From Candidatus Symbiothrix sp. (GTDB lineage: Bacteria; Bacteroidota; Bacteroidia; Bacteroidales; Azobacteroidaceae), in NCBI GenBank assembly GCA_031270925.1, contig JAISWY010000320.1, positions 1-12,127 on the forward strand: 12,127 nt of DNA. Direction: 5' to 3'. The notes under the pieces were generated by a model that worked only from the letters and a program-made list of their open reading frames with translations, was not told the DNA's origin and did not search any database. The first letter of the stretch is position 1; each line of letters starts with the position of its first letter. Both the position numbers and the translations under genes were made by a program. Positions 1 through 7,355 of the stretch are shown here, one piece after another.

Positions 1-222
1 GGTTCAAGACGAATCGGGCGAGCCTGTGATCGGTGCGTCGGTAGTGGTAAAGGGCAATACGTCCTTGGGTACGGTAACGGATTTGGATGGGAAGTTCTCG
101 ATGAACGTTCCATCGGATGCGAAAACATTGATTGTTCGCTATTTGGGAACACAAGAGCAGGAAGTGGCGGCGGGCAACAACTTGATTATTGTGCTGAAAG
201 CGAAGGATACAACTTTGGACGA
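1..222 (+). repeat. Left arm of long inverted repeat: shared SusC 5' coding module
   Basis: Bases 1-222 match the reverse complement of 11748-11969 (position p pairs with 11970-p). I count 8 mismatches, at 106, 109, 112, 170, 203, 204, 213 and 214. Bases 1-105 are identical. Three mismatches are synonymous; the others give A/T, K/A and T/S changes. Similarity stops abruptly after the LDE codons. The arm probably continues left of the window, because the other copy carries the signal-peptide codons there. Confidence 0.95.
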
Positions 223-3064
223 ATTGGTGGTAACATCATTAGGTATCAAAAGGCAAAAGCGTGAATTAGGTTATGCTACCGAACATATCGGTGGGGAAGC
301 CCTGAATCAAGCCAAATCGATCAGCATTGCGACGGGTTTGCAAGGAAAAGTGGCCGGGTTGAACATTGCTTCGTTGGACAATGGCGTACTCGAAAATGTA
401 AAAATCAACCTGCGGGGAATCCGTTCGCTTACCGGTAACAATAACCCGATGTTGTTGTTAGACGGTGTGCCGGTGGCTCTTGAATTGCTGAATACCATCA
501 ATCCGAACGATGTGGAAAACATAAATGTATTGAAAGGCACTTCGGCAGCGGCTATTTATGGACCGGATGCTCGCAATGGGGTTATCATCGTTACAACCAA
601 ACGGGGTAGCAAAGATGCGAAACCGGAAGTAACATTCAGCCATTCTACACAATGGAGTTCCATCTCTTTTTTCCCGAAATTGCAAACGACATTCGGTTCG
701 GGCGGTTACGGCGACTATATTCCTTACGAAAATTGGTCGTGGGGACCCGAATTTGACGGCAGTGAAGTGGAATTGGGAGAAGTTTTGGAAAACGGACATG
801 TACAAAAAGTGCCTTATTCGGCTATTAAAAATAACCGGAAAGATTTTTTCGATACAGGCCTTGCGATGACAAACGATGTTTCGTATGCAGCTGAAAATTT
901 CTTTTTAAGTTTGCAGGATGCCAAAATTTCGGGTATTGTACCCAACGACGAAAACCGAAGAACCGGTATTCGCCTGAACGCTACGCAAACTTACGGTAAA
1001 TTTTCCGCAACCATCAATACCAATTATATTTATCAGAAATACAACGTTTATGATAATATTGCGATGGACGATTATTATGCGGCCAACAATGTCGGACTGA
1101 ATGAAGGTATAATGAATCTTATTTTCAGCACACCGGCGCATGTGCCTCTTTCTTCCTATAAAGATTTTAAAAACAATGAATACGGTGCGTATAACAATTA
1201 TTTCAACCGTTACGGTATCAATCCTTATATCGCTTTGGATACATGGCGCAAAACAGGTCTTGACCAGAACTTGGTTTCCAATCTGGATTTGAAATTTTCG
1301 CCGATCAATTGCTTGGATTTGAGTTATCGTGCGGCCGTAACATCTCGAAATATTGTTAATCAATACAATCAAAAACGGTTGGTAGTTAATAGCTATGGCG
1401 AAAGCAGGGGGATTGACAATGTTCCTCAAAGCGTAGAAAACAGTTCGTATATCAATAATCGCTTGTCGTCCGAATTTTTTGCCAATTTCCACAAGCAATT
1501 CGGCAATTTCCAAGTAAACGCATTAGCAGGCACTTATGTTCGCGACGTATTGTCACGAACAACCTCCGTTTCGGCAAGCAACCTCATCATTGACGGATTG
1601 TTCAACGTGTCGGCTCGCCCGGGAGAATTATCGGGAGGATCTACCGAATCACATTCCCGCTTGTTCTCCATCTATGGAAGCGCAAGCGTGAACTACAAGA
1701 ATTTTGCCAATCTGGAAATCACGGGTCGTAACGACAAAACTTCGGTATTGTCGCCGGGACACAACAGTTTCTTTTATCCGGGCGTAAATGCTTCTGTAGT
1801 TTTGACGGATGCTATTCCGGCTATTTCGTCGAATATAATGAATTTCTTTAAATTACGCGCATCGTGGAACAAAACGGGTAATGCCGACATCAGCCCCTAT
1901 CGTCTAAATGCCACTTTTTCGCAATTGACGGATGGAGACGAACTTTCCGGCTTCCCATTTAACGGAATACCGGGATATTCGGCCGACCGTACTGCGTATG
2001 ATAAAAATCTGGAACCGGAATTTATAGAAACAATTGAAGCCGGTTTTGAAGCAAGTTTTCTTAAGAACAGAATCAATCTGGATGCAACTTTCTATACGCA
2101 AGACAATACCAACCAAATCGTCAGTATCCGCGTACCACGTTCTACCGGTTATATTTTTGCAAATGTAAATGCAGCTTCATTCAAGAACTATGGTTTTGAA
2201 ACACAATTGAAATTAACTCCGGTGGTAAATTTTGGGGATGTAAATATCAATTTCCTGCTCAATTATGCTTATAACAACAGTGAAGTCTTGAGCATTTATC
2301 AAAGTTTGGAAGAACTGGCTATCGGCGGCTATATAATGGCCGGCAATACGGCAGTTGTAGGTAAACCGGCGTATGTATTCGATGCTACCGATTATAAACG
2401 TGACGACCAAGGTCGTGTCATAGTGGACGCCTCAACAGGTATTCCTCAGGTTGAAGAAGGCGCCAACAAATACATTGGCCGCACAATGCCGGTACACATT
2501 CTCGGCCTGCAACCTTCCGTTACTTGGAAGGGACTGACGATAAGCGCTTTGTTTGAATACAAAGGCGGACACAATGCGTTCCACATGATAGGTTCCGATA
2601 TGGCTTGGACAGGTGTTTCCGAAGCTACGGCGGCTAATCATCGCGAACGTTTTGTATTCCCAAATTCGGTATATGAAGATCCGAACAATCCGGGTGCATA
2701 CATTCCGAACACCAATATCACGATTCAGGATGTAACCGAGTTCTTTACAAGCGATAATTACCGCATGGTAGCTACCAACTTCATTACAAGCGCTGCATCG
2801 TGGCGTTTCAGGGAATTGTCGATTACTTACGATTTGCCGAAAACGCTGCTTTCCAAACTGAAAGTTGTCAAAGGTGTTACAGTGGGCGTAGTCGGACGTA
2901 ATCTTGTACTCTGGTTGCCGAAAACCAATGTGTATTCCGACCCCGATTTCAGAGGAAACCAAGATTATCTTACCGGTAGCAACAACAATATAGCAGGGAT
3001 TTCCAATGCAACGGTCAATCCTCCTACCCGTACAATCGGCGGAACAATAACAGTGAAATTTTAA
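2..3064 (+). CDS. SusC/RagA-family TonB-dependent outer-membrane transporter, 5' partial
   Basis: TonB-dependent outer-membrane beta-barrel that should import a glycan or peptide ligand together with the SusD-like lipoprotein encoded 29 bases downstream. The reading frame is open from base 2, giving 1020 visible residues. Alignment with the other SusC in this window shows that about 28 residues (signal peptide and first domain strand) are missing at the left edge. The GTG at 26 is an internal Val codon, not the start. Visible order: CarboxypepD_reg-like domain (residues 1-68); Ton-box-like LDELVV (72-77); plug domain (about 88-202) with NNPMLLLDGVPV, the variant of the SusC NTPLYVVDG signature, and IYGPDARNGVIIVTTKRG at its end; then a barrel to the C-terminal strand ending TITVKF. 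If the missing start matches the other copy, there is no STN signalling domain, so sigma/anti-sigma coupling is unlikely. The substrate is not deducible. Bases 2-222 are nearly identical to the start of the opposing SusC, but the rest is not. Confidence 0.95.
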   Translation, partial: VQDESGEPVIGASVVVKGNTSLGTVTDLDGKFSMNVPSDAKTLIVRYLGTQEQEVAAGNNLIIVLKAKDTTLDELVVTSLGIKRQKRELGYATEHIGGEALNQAKSISIATGLQGKVAGLNIASLDNGVLENVKINLRGIRSLTGNNNPMLLLDGVPVALELLNTINPNDVENINVLKGTSAAAIYGPDARNGVIIVTTKRGSKDAKPEVTFSHSTQWSSISFFPKLQTTFGSGGYGDYIPYENWSWGPEFDGSEVELGEVLENGHVQKVPYSAIKNNRKDFFDTGLAMTNDVSYAAENFFLSLQDAKISGIVPNDENRRTGIRLNATQTYGKFSATINTNYIYQKYNVYDNIAMDDYYAANNVGLNEGIMNLIFSTPAHVPLSSYKDFKNNEYGAYNNYFNRYGINPYIALDTWRKTGLDQNLVSNLDLKFSPINCLDLSYRAAVTSRNIVNQYNQKRLVVNSYGESRGIDNVPQSVENSSYINNRLSSEFFANFHKQFGNFQVNALAGTYVRDVLSRTTSVSASNLIIDGLFNVSARPGELSGGSTESHSRLFSIYGSASVNYKNFANLEITGRNDKTSVLSPGHNSFFYPGVNASVVLTDAIPAISSNIMNFFKLRASWNKTGNADISPYRLNATFSQLTDGDELSGFPFNGIPGYSADRTAYDKNLEPEFIETIEAGFEASFLKNRINLDATFYTQDNTNQIVSIRVPRSTGYIFANVNAASFKNYGFETQLKLTPVVNFGDVNINFLLNYAYNNSEVLSIYQSLEELAIGGYIMAGNTAVVGKPAYVFDATDYKRDDQGRVIVDASTGIPQVEEGANKYIGRTMPVHILGLQPSVTWKGLTISALFEYKGGHNAFHMIGSDMAWTGVSEATAANHRERFVFPNSVYEDPNNPGAYIPNTNITIQDVTEFFTSDNYRMVATNFITSAASWRFRELSITYDLPKTLLSKLKVVKGVTVGVVGRNLVLWLPKTNVYSDPDFRGNQDYLTGSNNNIAGISNATVNPPTRTIGGTITVKF

Positions 3065-3093
3065 TTGTTTAATCATTAAAAATTAATTCAAAT

Positions 3094-4599
3094 ATGAAAA
3101 ATATATTGATTATATTCGCTTGCGCTCTTTTATTGACAAGCTGCAGCGATGAATTTTTCGACATCAACCGGAGTCCCAACAATGCTGTTGAGGAAAATAT
3201 GACTCCAAGTTTGGTTTTGCCGCGTGCATTACATCGGCTCGCCGGTTTTTCTGGCACCGAATATGATACCTATAGCCGTTGGATGGGTTATTGGGCGCGT
3301 TGCTCCGGCACTTACGGCCCGAATAGCGAAGAAGAGAGTTATGCAATTACCTCCTCGTTTTCACGCGCTTCATGGTTGGAGATGTACGACATCTTGAAAG
3401 ATTTGGATGTAATAGAACAAAACGCCGTTACGCGCAAAGAAACTGCATATCAAGCGATTGCAAAAATTTTGAAATCGATTGGTTTCATGCAACTGGTTGA
3501 TCAATACAACAATGTTCCCCGTTCTAAATGTTTCGATTTGGCAAATAACTTGCTTACTCCTTATGATAAAGGTAGCGATATTTATGCAGCCTTGATCGCC
3601 GATTTGGAAATAGCCGATAATTTATTGAAGAATGCCGATATATCCGACAATCTGGATATTGAAACAGTCGATATTGTTTATCAAGGCGATTTGGATTTGT
3701 GGCGTAAATTAGGCAATACGCAAGGCCTGCGCTTGCTGATTCATCAATCGGAAATATTAACAGCCGCCGAATTAAGAGCGGGCCTTGATAAGATTGTTGC
3801 CAATGGCGCCGGTTTCCTTGATGCAGGCGAAACCGCCGAAGTTCAACCCGGATATGCCAAGGATGTGAACAAGCAAAATCCGTATTGGAATACGTTTAAT
3901 ATCAACCATTCGGGAGGTTTGGACAATTACAATCGCGCCAATTCCTACTTTCTTGGTTTATTGATGAGTAATAACGATGTTCGTTATCAATATTTCTATT
4001 CTAAAGCGACAACTCCCAAAAATGGCAATGATTATCAGGGCTATCCTTTCGGCGACAATACGCCCACAAGCGAACAGGAATATACTGCTCCGAACTCTTC
4101 CAATGTTGCCGGTCCCGGTATAGCAAAAAGTCCTTCGATGGCGCAATGGCTGTTTACTTCGTTTGAAAGTCTGTTCCTGCAAGCCGAAGCCATTCAGCGC
4201 GGCGCCTTGGACGGCAATGCCAAAGCTACCTACGAAGCGGCTGTAACAGAATCGTTCGTATGGCTGGATGTAGCTGATGCCGTAACGGAAGCCGACAATT
4301 ATCTGAATGCCGTAACCAAACAATTTGCCGTATGGGATGCAGCTTCCGACAAATTGACTTTGATACTTACTCAGAAATATGTCGCCATGTTTGGAATCAA
4401 CGGATTGGAAACATGGACGGATTATCGTCGCACGGGAGTTCCCAATGTGCCGCTTTCAATCTATTCCGGCGTGGGTTCGAACAAAATCCCTTTGCGTTTG
4501 ATATATCCTCTCGAAGAATATCAGTACAACAGCGCCAATGCAGCCGCAGAAGGTGTCATCAATCCACAAACGGCAACCATCTTTTGGGATAAAAATTAA
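3094..4599 (+). CDS. SusD-like nutrient-binding outer-membrane lipoprotein (SusD-like_2 / RagB superfamily)
   Basis: Surface lipoprotein expected to form the ligand-binding lid on the SusC barrel encoded just upstream. It has 501 residues, with a type II signal peptide and lipobox LTSC (Cys17). The following SDE resembles the Bacteroidetes lipoprotein export signal for surface display. Family-like features are the N-terminal FDINRSPNN (22-30), the helical repeat region with FMQLVDQYNNVP (131-142), LTPYDKGSDIYAAL (154-167), an FLQAEA helix near residue 360, and a C-terminal LRLIYPLEEYQYN segment. This pattern fits the SusD-like_2 group (PF12771) better than classical RagB; I assign it by eye. 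The ATG lies 29 bases after the SusC stop in an A/T-rich gap without a Shine-Dalgarno sequence, as is usual in this phylum. It is probably cotranscribed with both neighbours. Confidence 0.93.
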   Translation: MKNILIIFACALLLTSCSDEFFDINRSPNNAVEENMTPSLVLPRALHRLAGFSGTEYDTYSRWMGYWARCSGTYGPNSEEESYAITSSFSRASWLEMYDILKDLDVIEQNAVTRKETAYQAIAKILKSIGFMQLVDQYNNVPRSKCFDLANNLLTPYDKGSDIYAALIADLEIADNLLKNADISDNLDIETVDIVYQGDLDLWRKLGNTQGLRLLIHQSEILTAAELRAGLDKIVANGAGFLDAGETAEVQPGYAKDVNKQNPYWNTFNINHSGGLDNYNRANSYFLGLLMSNNDVRYQYFYSKATTPKNGNDYQGYPFGDNTPTSEQEYTAPNSSNVAGPGIAKSPSMAQWLFTSFESLFLQAEAIQRGALDGNAKATYEAAVTESFVWLDVADAVTEADNYLNAVTKQFAVWDAASDKLTLILTQKYVAMFGINGLETWTDYRRTGVPNVPLSIYSGVGSNKIPLRLIYPLEEYQYNSANAAAEGVINPQTATIFWDKN

Positions 4600-4623
4600 T
4601 GTTTAATAAATAAAATACAGAAT

Positions 4624-5589
4624 ATGAAAAGAAATATTTTTCAGTTAATTATATCTTCCATCATTCTTACGGCAGGATTTTCTTCCTGTTTGAATGATTC
4701 CGATATAGAAGACCAGAAGTACGGTATTATCGATCTCAATGCTAAAAAAATCATTGAAATACCGTCGAATGCCTCTCATGAGTTGAACAAAACATTATTG
4801 CCCGAAGGCATAGTTGAGCTTACATTGAGCGAAGTCCGCTTGGCTGCCGAAAATCCGGCGCCGGAAGACATCGTTGTAAATTTAACAACCGATAAAACGG
4901 CTGCCTTGCTTCCCGATACGGAGTATTTTCCTTTATCGGAAATCGAAGTTCCAACATCGGTAACAATCCGCAAAGGCGAGCGTGCAACTCCAATCGTGGT
5001 AAAAGTCAATACGGATGTCTTGACAAGCGACCCGCAATATCTCGCCATTTCGATAGGCTCTGTAAATAAGAGCGATTATGTTATCAGTGGTAATTTCGGC
5101 GATTTGAAGGTTAGTTTCAAAGCTAAGAATCCACTGGAAGGACGCTATGTGCTTAGCGGAACATTTACGGATATTACCAATACAACCATGTCCCATGTTA
5201 CCGAAGCATTTTCACAATTCTATCCAAGCGAACCCTATACTGTTGTTTTGGAAACGGTTGATGGTTTTACCCTTATCTTTTACGACGAAATGATATGGGC
5301 AGATTATATGTACCCGATATATGCAGAGGGATGGAGCGGTTACGGTTCATTCTGTCCAATGTTTACTTTCGACGAGAATGACATCGTTGAGGTTACCAAT
5401 GCTTACGGACAACCGGCAGCAGCCAATACACGCTCGGCAGAAATTGACCCGGCCGGCGTCAATAAATACGATCCGGCAACAAAATCGTTCACGGTTTCGT
5501 ATTGGATGAATCAGTCGTCTGTGGTTGTTGACCCGCCGCATCATCGCACACATATCACGGAAACTTATACTTTCCTCGAAGATTTGTAA
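4624..5589 (+). CDS. DUF1735-type (BT_3987-like) surface lipoprotein
   Basis: 321-residue lipoprotein, third gene of operon A, 24 bases after the SusD-like stop. The signal peptide ends at Cys22 (GFSSC), followed by LNDSD. Residues about 35-160 look like the beta-sandwich DUF1735 domain, with the typical VTIRKGERATPIVVKVNTD run (113-131). The second half (about 170-321) looks like a separate beta-rich domain with the recurring NKYDPATKSFTVSYW motif (280-294). Proteins of this build are commonly encoded next to SusCD pairs and are thought to be accessory surface binding proteins; some family members are fused to endoglycosidases. No catalytic domain is visible here. A binding role is inferred and the ligand is unknown. 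It is the last gene of the operon; the long inverted repeat starts about 50 bases after the stop. Confidence 0.85.
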   Translation: MKRNIFQLIISSIILTAGFSSCLNDSDIEDQKYGIIDLNAKKIIEIPSNASHELNKTLLPEGIVELTLSEVRLAAENPAPEDIVVNLTTDKTAALLPDTEYFPLSEIEVPTSVTIRKGERATPIVVKVNTDVLTSDPQYLAISIGSVNKSDYVISGNFGDLKVSFKAKNPLEGRYVLSGTFTDITNTTMSHVTEAFSQFYPSEPYTVVLETVDGFTLIFYDEMIWADYMYPIYAEGWSGYGSFCPMFTFDENDIVEVTNAYGQPAAANTRSAEIDPAGVNKYDPATKSFTVSYWMNQSSVVVDPPHHRTHITETYTFLEDL

Positions 5590-5637
5590 AGAGATAATGG
5601 TAAGTTCAAATAGTAAATGCAACTAAAGTAAGGAAAA

Positions 5638-5778
5638 GGGGCTATCTCAAAAGTAATTTAGCCACGAATTACACGAATTTACACGAATTTTATTTTAATG
5701 TAAATCAAACACATACGTTTTTTTAGCATTGTCTTTTTCGTGTAAATTCGTGTATTCGTGGCCTTTTGAGGCAGCCCC
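5638..5778. repeat. Long imperfect inverted repeat between operons (REP/MITE-like, possible terminator)
   Basis: Arms 5638-5687 and 5737-5778 are reverse complements. The outer 16 bases begin GGGGCT and end CTCAAAAG with two mismatches. The left arm then has a 7-base insertion. The inner part, GCCACGAAT.ACACGAATTT.ACACGAA, pairs with one 1-base bulge. I count about 40 paired positions around a 49-base A/T-rich centre. Within the left arm the unit ACACGAATTT occurs twice in tandem (5671-5690) after a shorter related ACGAATT. The placement, 48 bases after the operon A stop, would let the transcript fold into a long hairpin that ends or stabilises the operon mRNA. I recall similar ACGAATT-rich palindromes being common between genes in this phylum, which would make it a dispersed repeat; I cannot test that here. 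Confidence 0.85.
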
Positions 5779-5862
5779 TGATAAAAAAGTTGCATTGGCT
5801 ACTTGAATCTGCGTATCAAAAAAAAAAATCTTCCAAACAACGTAAAATCAAAAAAAATACAT

Positions 5863-5870
5863 TACATTTG
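5863..5870 (+). promoter_or_regulatory. Candidate Bacteroidetes -7 box (TACATTTG) for the RRM gene
   Basis: TACATTTG matches the primary-sigma -7 consensus TAnnTTTG of Bacteroidetes. It lies after A-tracts at 5819-5829 and 5849-5857. No TTTG appears at the expected -33 position, so the match is one-sided. Transcription would begin near 5876 and give a leader of about 125 bases before the RRM start codon. Confidence 0.5.
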
Positions 5871-5881
5871 TCCCCGCATTT

Positions 5882-5979
5882 GAGTTTATGAGACAGTTTT
5901 ATTTATTTGATCGAGTTTTTAATTCGTATTGGTACCTAAGCCTGGGCAGTCTTCTCAACTGAGTTTACAGTTTTATTTA
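5882..5979 (+). other. RRM gene 5' leader with a duplicated U-rich motif
   Basis: The motif GAGTTTA-CAGTTTTATTTA occurs at 5961-5979. It also occurs at 5882-5905, where TGAGA (5889-5893) splits the two halves. Both copies lie in the presumed untranslated leader, and the second ends 21 bases before the ATG at 6001, followed by another T-rich run. No Shine-Dalgarno sequence is present. The repeated single-stranded U-rich element could be a binding site for a regulator, including the RRM protein itself; that role is inference. I recognise no known riboswitch here. Confidence 0.4.
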
Positions 5980-6000
5980 CATTTTATTTTTTTTCAGAAA

Positions 6001-6324
6001 ATGAACATTTTCGTTGCTGGCTTAAGTTTCAAAATGAACGACGCCGATTTAGCAAGCTTGTTTGAAGAGTATGGACAGATTTCGTCTGCCCGAGTAATTA
6101 CCGATCGCATGACCGGCCGTTCCAAAGGCTATGGTTTTGTGGAAATTGAAGATGAAGCGGTTGCCAATCGCGCCATCGAAGAATTGAATGGCGCCGAATA
6201 CGACGGTCGCGAACTATCTGTTTCGGAAGCTCGCCCTCGTGAAGAACGTTCCGAACGTCCCCGTCGTGATTTTCACGGAGGAGGCAATCGTGGCGGTGGC
6301 GGTTACAATCGCAACCGGTATTAA
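6001..6324 (+). CDS. RRM-domain RNA-binding protein (small glycine-tailed, RbpA/RbpB-like)
   Basis: 107-residue cytoplasmic protein with one RNA recognition motif and a short basic, glycine-rich tail. RNP2 is IFVAGL (3-8). RNP1 is KGYGFVEI (42-49), with the aromatic residues Y44 and F46 that stack on RNA bases. The fold covers about residues 1-78. The tail (79-107) is rich in Arg, Glu and Gly, with GGGNRGGGGYNRNRY at the end. ATG 6001 is chosen because RNP2 begins two residues later as in the family; an upstream GTG at 5929 would add residues unlike any RRM. Small single-RRM proteins are widespread in Bacteroidetes, and RbpA/RbpB of Bacteroides thetaiotaomicron influence many transcripts, including those for polysaccharide use. 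Its RNA targets here are unknown. It appears to be a separate transcription unit, with its own promoter-like box, leader and terminator, convergent with operon B. Confidence 0.95.
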   Translation: MNIFVAGLSFKMNDADLASLFEEYGQISSARVITDRMTGRSKGYGFVEIEDEAVANRAIEELNGAEYDGRELSVSEARPREERSERPRRDFHGGGNRGGGGYNRNRY

Positions 6325-6343
6325 TATTTGAAAACATTGATTG

Positions 6344-6372
6344 AAAGGTGGACTTAGTGCCGCCTTTTTTTA
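6344..6372 (+). terminator. Rho-independent terminator of the RRM gene
   Basis: AAGGTGG (6345-6351) pairs with CCGCCTT (6360-6366) with one G-U pair. The 8-base loop is ACTTAGTG, and the T-run continues from 6365. It begins 20 bases after the RRM stop codon. Confidence 0.85.
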
Positions 6373-6411
6373 TTTTTGCCGGTAATTAAAAACAAGTAGT
6401 TATGGGTTACC

Positions 6412-6482
6412 TGCAAAACCCTGTGTTTAGCAGAGACAACAGACCGCAGGTCTGTCGCTTCCACTTAACACAGGGTTTTGCA
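6412..6482. repeat. 71-bp palindromic MITE-like element with nested hairpin
   Basis: Perfect 16-base terminal inverted repeats: TGCAAAACCCTGTGTT (6412-6427) and its reverse complement (6467-6482). Inside is a second perfect 7-base stem, ACAGACC (6439-6445) with GGTCTGT (6449-6455), around a GCA loop. The flanking bases show no clear target-site duplication. It has no coding capacity. The shape suits a non-autonomous mobile palindrome or a structured RNA in the 229-base gap between convergent genes. It is separate from the terminators on either side. Confidence 0.8.
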
Positions 6483-6496
6483 ACTGAGCACAACAA

Positions 6497-6520
6497 ATGC
6501 CGCCCAATTCGAGCGGCATT
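6497..6520 (-). terminator. Terminator hairpin of operon B (possibly bidirectional)
   Basis: AATGCCGC (6497-6504) and GCGGCATT (6513-6520) form a perfect 8-bp stem with an 8-base loop. On the minus strand it lies about 33 bases past the TAA of the last operon B gene and is followed by TGTTG. The U-tract is therefore weak, and the terminator call is moderate. Confidence 0.6.
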
Positions 6521-6553
6521 ATCGTTATTAATCGAATAGATGTACAATCGTTA

Positions 6554-7324
6554 TTATTCCGTTTCCGGTAATACCAAAATTTCTTCGAAAGCGCCGAAAG
6601 AATATTCAATACTCCAAACGACATGTTCCAACGTCAGAGTGATTACATTACCTTCCTTTACTCCTTCGCCTACCACATAAACATCGCCGTAATTGGCATT
6701 GTAATTCCAAGCAGGTTGAGGATCGACCGTAACCGTATTATCTTCGTTGAGCAGCAAATTGATGTTATAGCCCGGTTCAAACAAATCGGGCAATTGGTAA
6801 ATCGGAACTTCATTCGCCCATAAGACAACTTGCTCCCATTCGTCTTCAAAAAATTCGGACGTGAATAATCCTGTTCCCAACTCATTGAAAGTAGGCGGGT
6901 TAATAATTTTTACATCAATCGTTTGCACATCGCTTTTCGGACCGTAAGTTTGTTCGGGAACCGAAATCAAGATGTGGTATTCTACATTAAACTCCAAATC
7001 TTCCACATTGTAAGTGATTTCAATAGCGCTCGGTTCGGTATCCGTAGTAAACGATACCGTTGAAGATGTTACCGTAAACAAACCTTCGGCCGCCTCATCG
7101 TATTCCACCGTAATATCAACCGATGATGAAACGGAAGAATTTAAGTGGTATAGATTAACGGATGCTTTTCCTGATTCGGAGGCATTGATTGTAGTTGTTT
7201 TTGTCCGGAAAGTATAGTAATCTTTTCCTCCGAAATCAAATTTTGTTCCCGTAGTATCCTGGTCGCAGGCAATAAATCCGGCGATCAAGAATAAACTGCT
7301 CAATATATAAATGATCTTTTTCAT
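6554..7324 (-). CDS. Accessory SusCD-linked lipoprotein, Calx-beta-like N-terminal half
   Basis: 256-residue predicted lipoprotein, last gene of operon B. Its start is 31 bases after the SusD stop. The start is taken at 7324 (MKKIIYIL), because the open frame further upstream overlaps the SusD gene and lacks signal-peptide character. The lipobox is GFIAC, with Cys20 followed by DQD. Residues about 40-140 are Ser/Thr-rich beta strands, including VDITVEYDEAAEGLF and a TVSF strand, resembling Calx-beta-type domains of Bacteroidetes surface lipoproteins. Residues 145-256 begin FNELGTGLFTSEFFEDEW and have many aromatic residues, a pattern I associate with the C-terminal domain of SusCD-linked lipoproteins but cannot name. 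It probably binds substrate at the surface with the SusCD complex. The gene ends in tandem TAA codons. Confidence 0.8.
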   Translation of the reverse strand: MKKIIYILSSLFLIAGFIACDQDTTGTKFDFGGKDYYTFRTKTTTINASESGKASVNLYHLNSSVSSSVDITVEYDEAAEGLFTVTSSTVSFTTDTEPSAIEITYNVEDLEFNVEYHILISVPEQTYGPKSDVQTIDVKIINPPTFNELGTGLFTSEFFEDEWEQVVLWANEVPIYQLPDLFEPGYNINLLLNEDNTVTVDPQPAWNYNANYGDVYVVGEGVKEGNVITLTLEHVVWSIEYSFGAFEEILVLPETE

Positions 7325-7355
7325 ATTGAATTTTATTTTCTGTTTAACATTTGTA

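Noticed and set aside
26..28. GTG at 26 as the start of the operon A SusC
   Set aside because: The frame is open to the window edge, and alignment with the other SusC shows this is an internal Val codon; the true start is upstream of the window.
905..1513. 202-codon open frame on the minus strand inside the operon A SusC gene
   Set aside because: It lies wholly antisense to a clearly conserved SusC gene, has no family-like motifs, and is explained by the codon bias of the real gene.
2432..3076. 214-codon open frame on the minus strand at the 3' end of the operon A SusC gene
   Set aside because: Antisense shadow; Cys- and Arg-rich translation with no recognisable domain or signal sequence.
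5664..5690. Short tandem ACGAATT units as a possible CRISPR array
   Set aside because: The units are about 10 bases with no spacers, and no cas gene is present; they are part of the palindromic arm.
5929..6000. Upstream GTG start for the RRM protein, adding 24 residues
   Set aside because: The added residues are not RRM-like and would cover the T-rich leader; ATG 6001 places RNP2 at residues 3-8 as expected.
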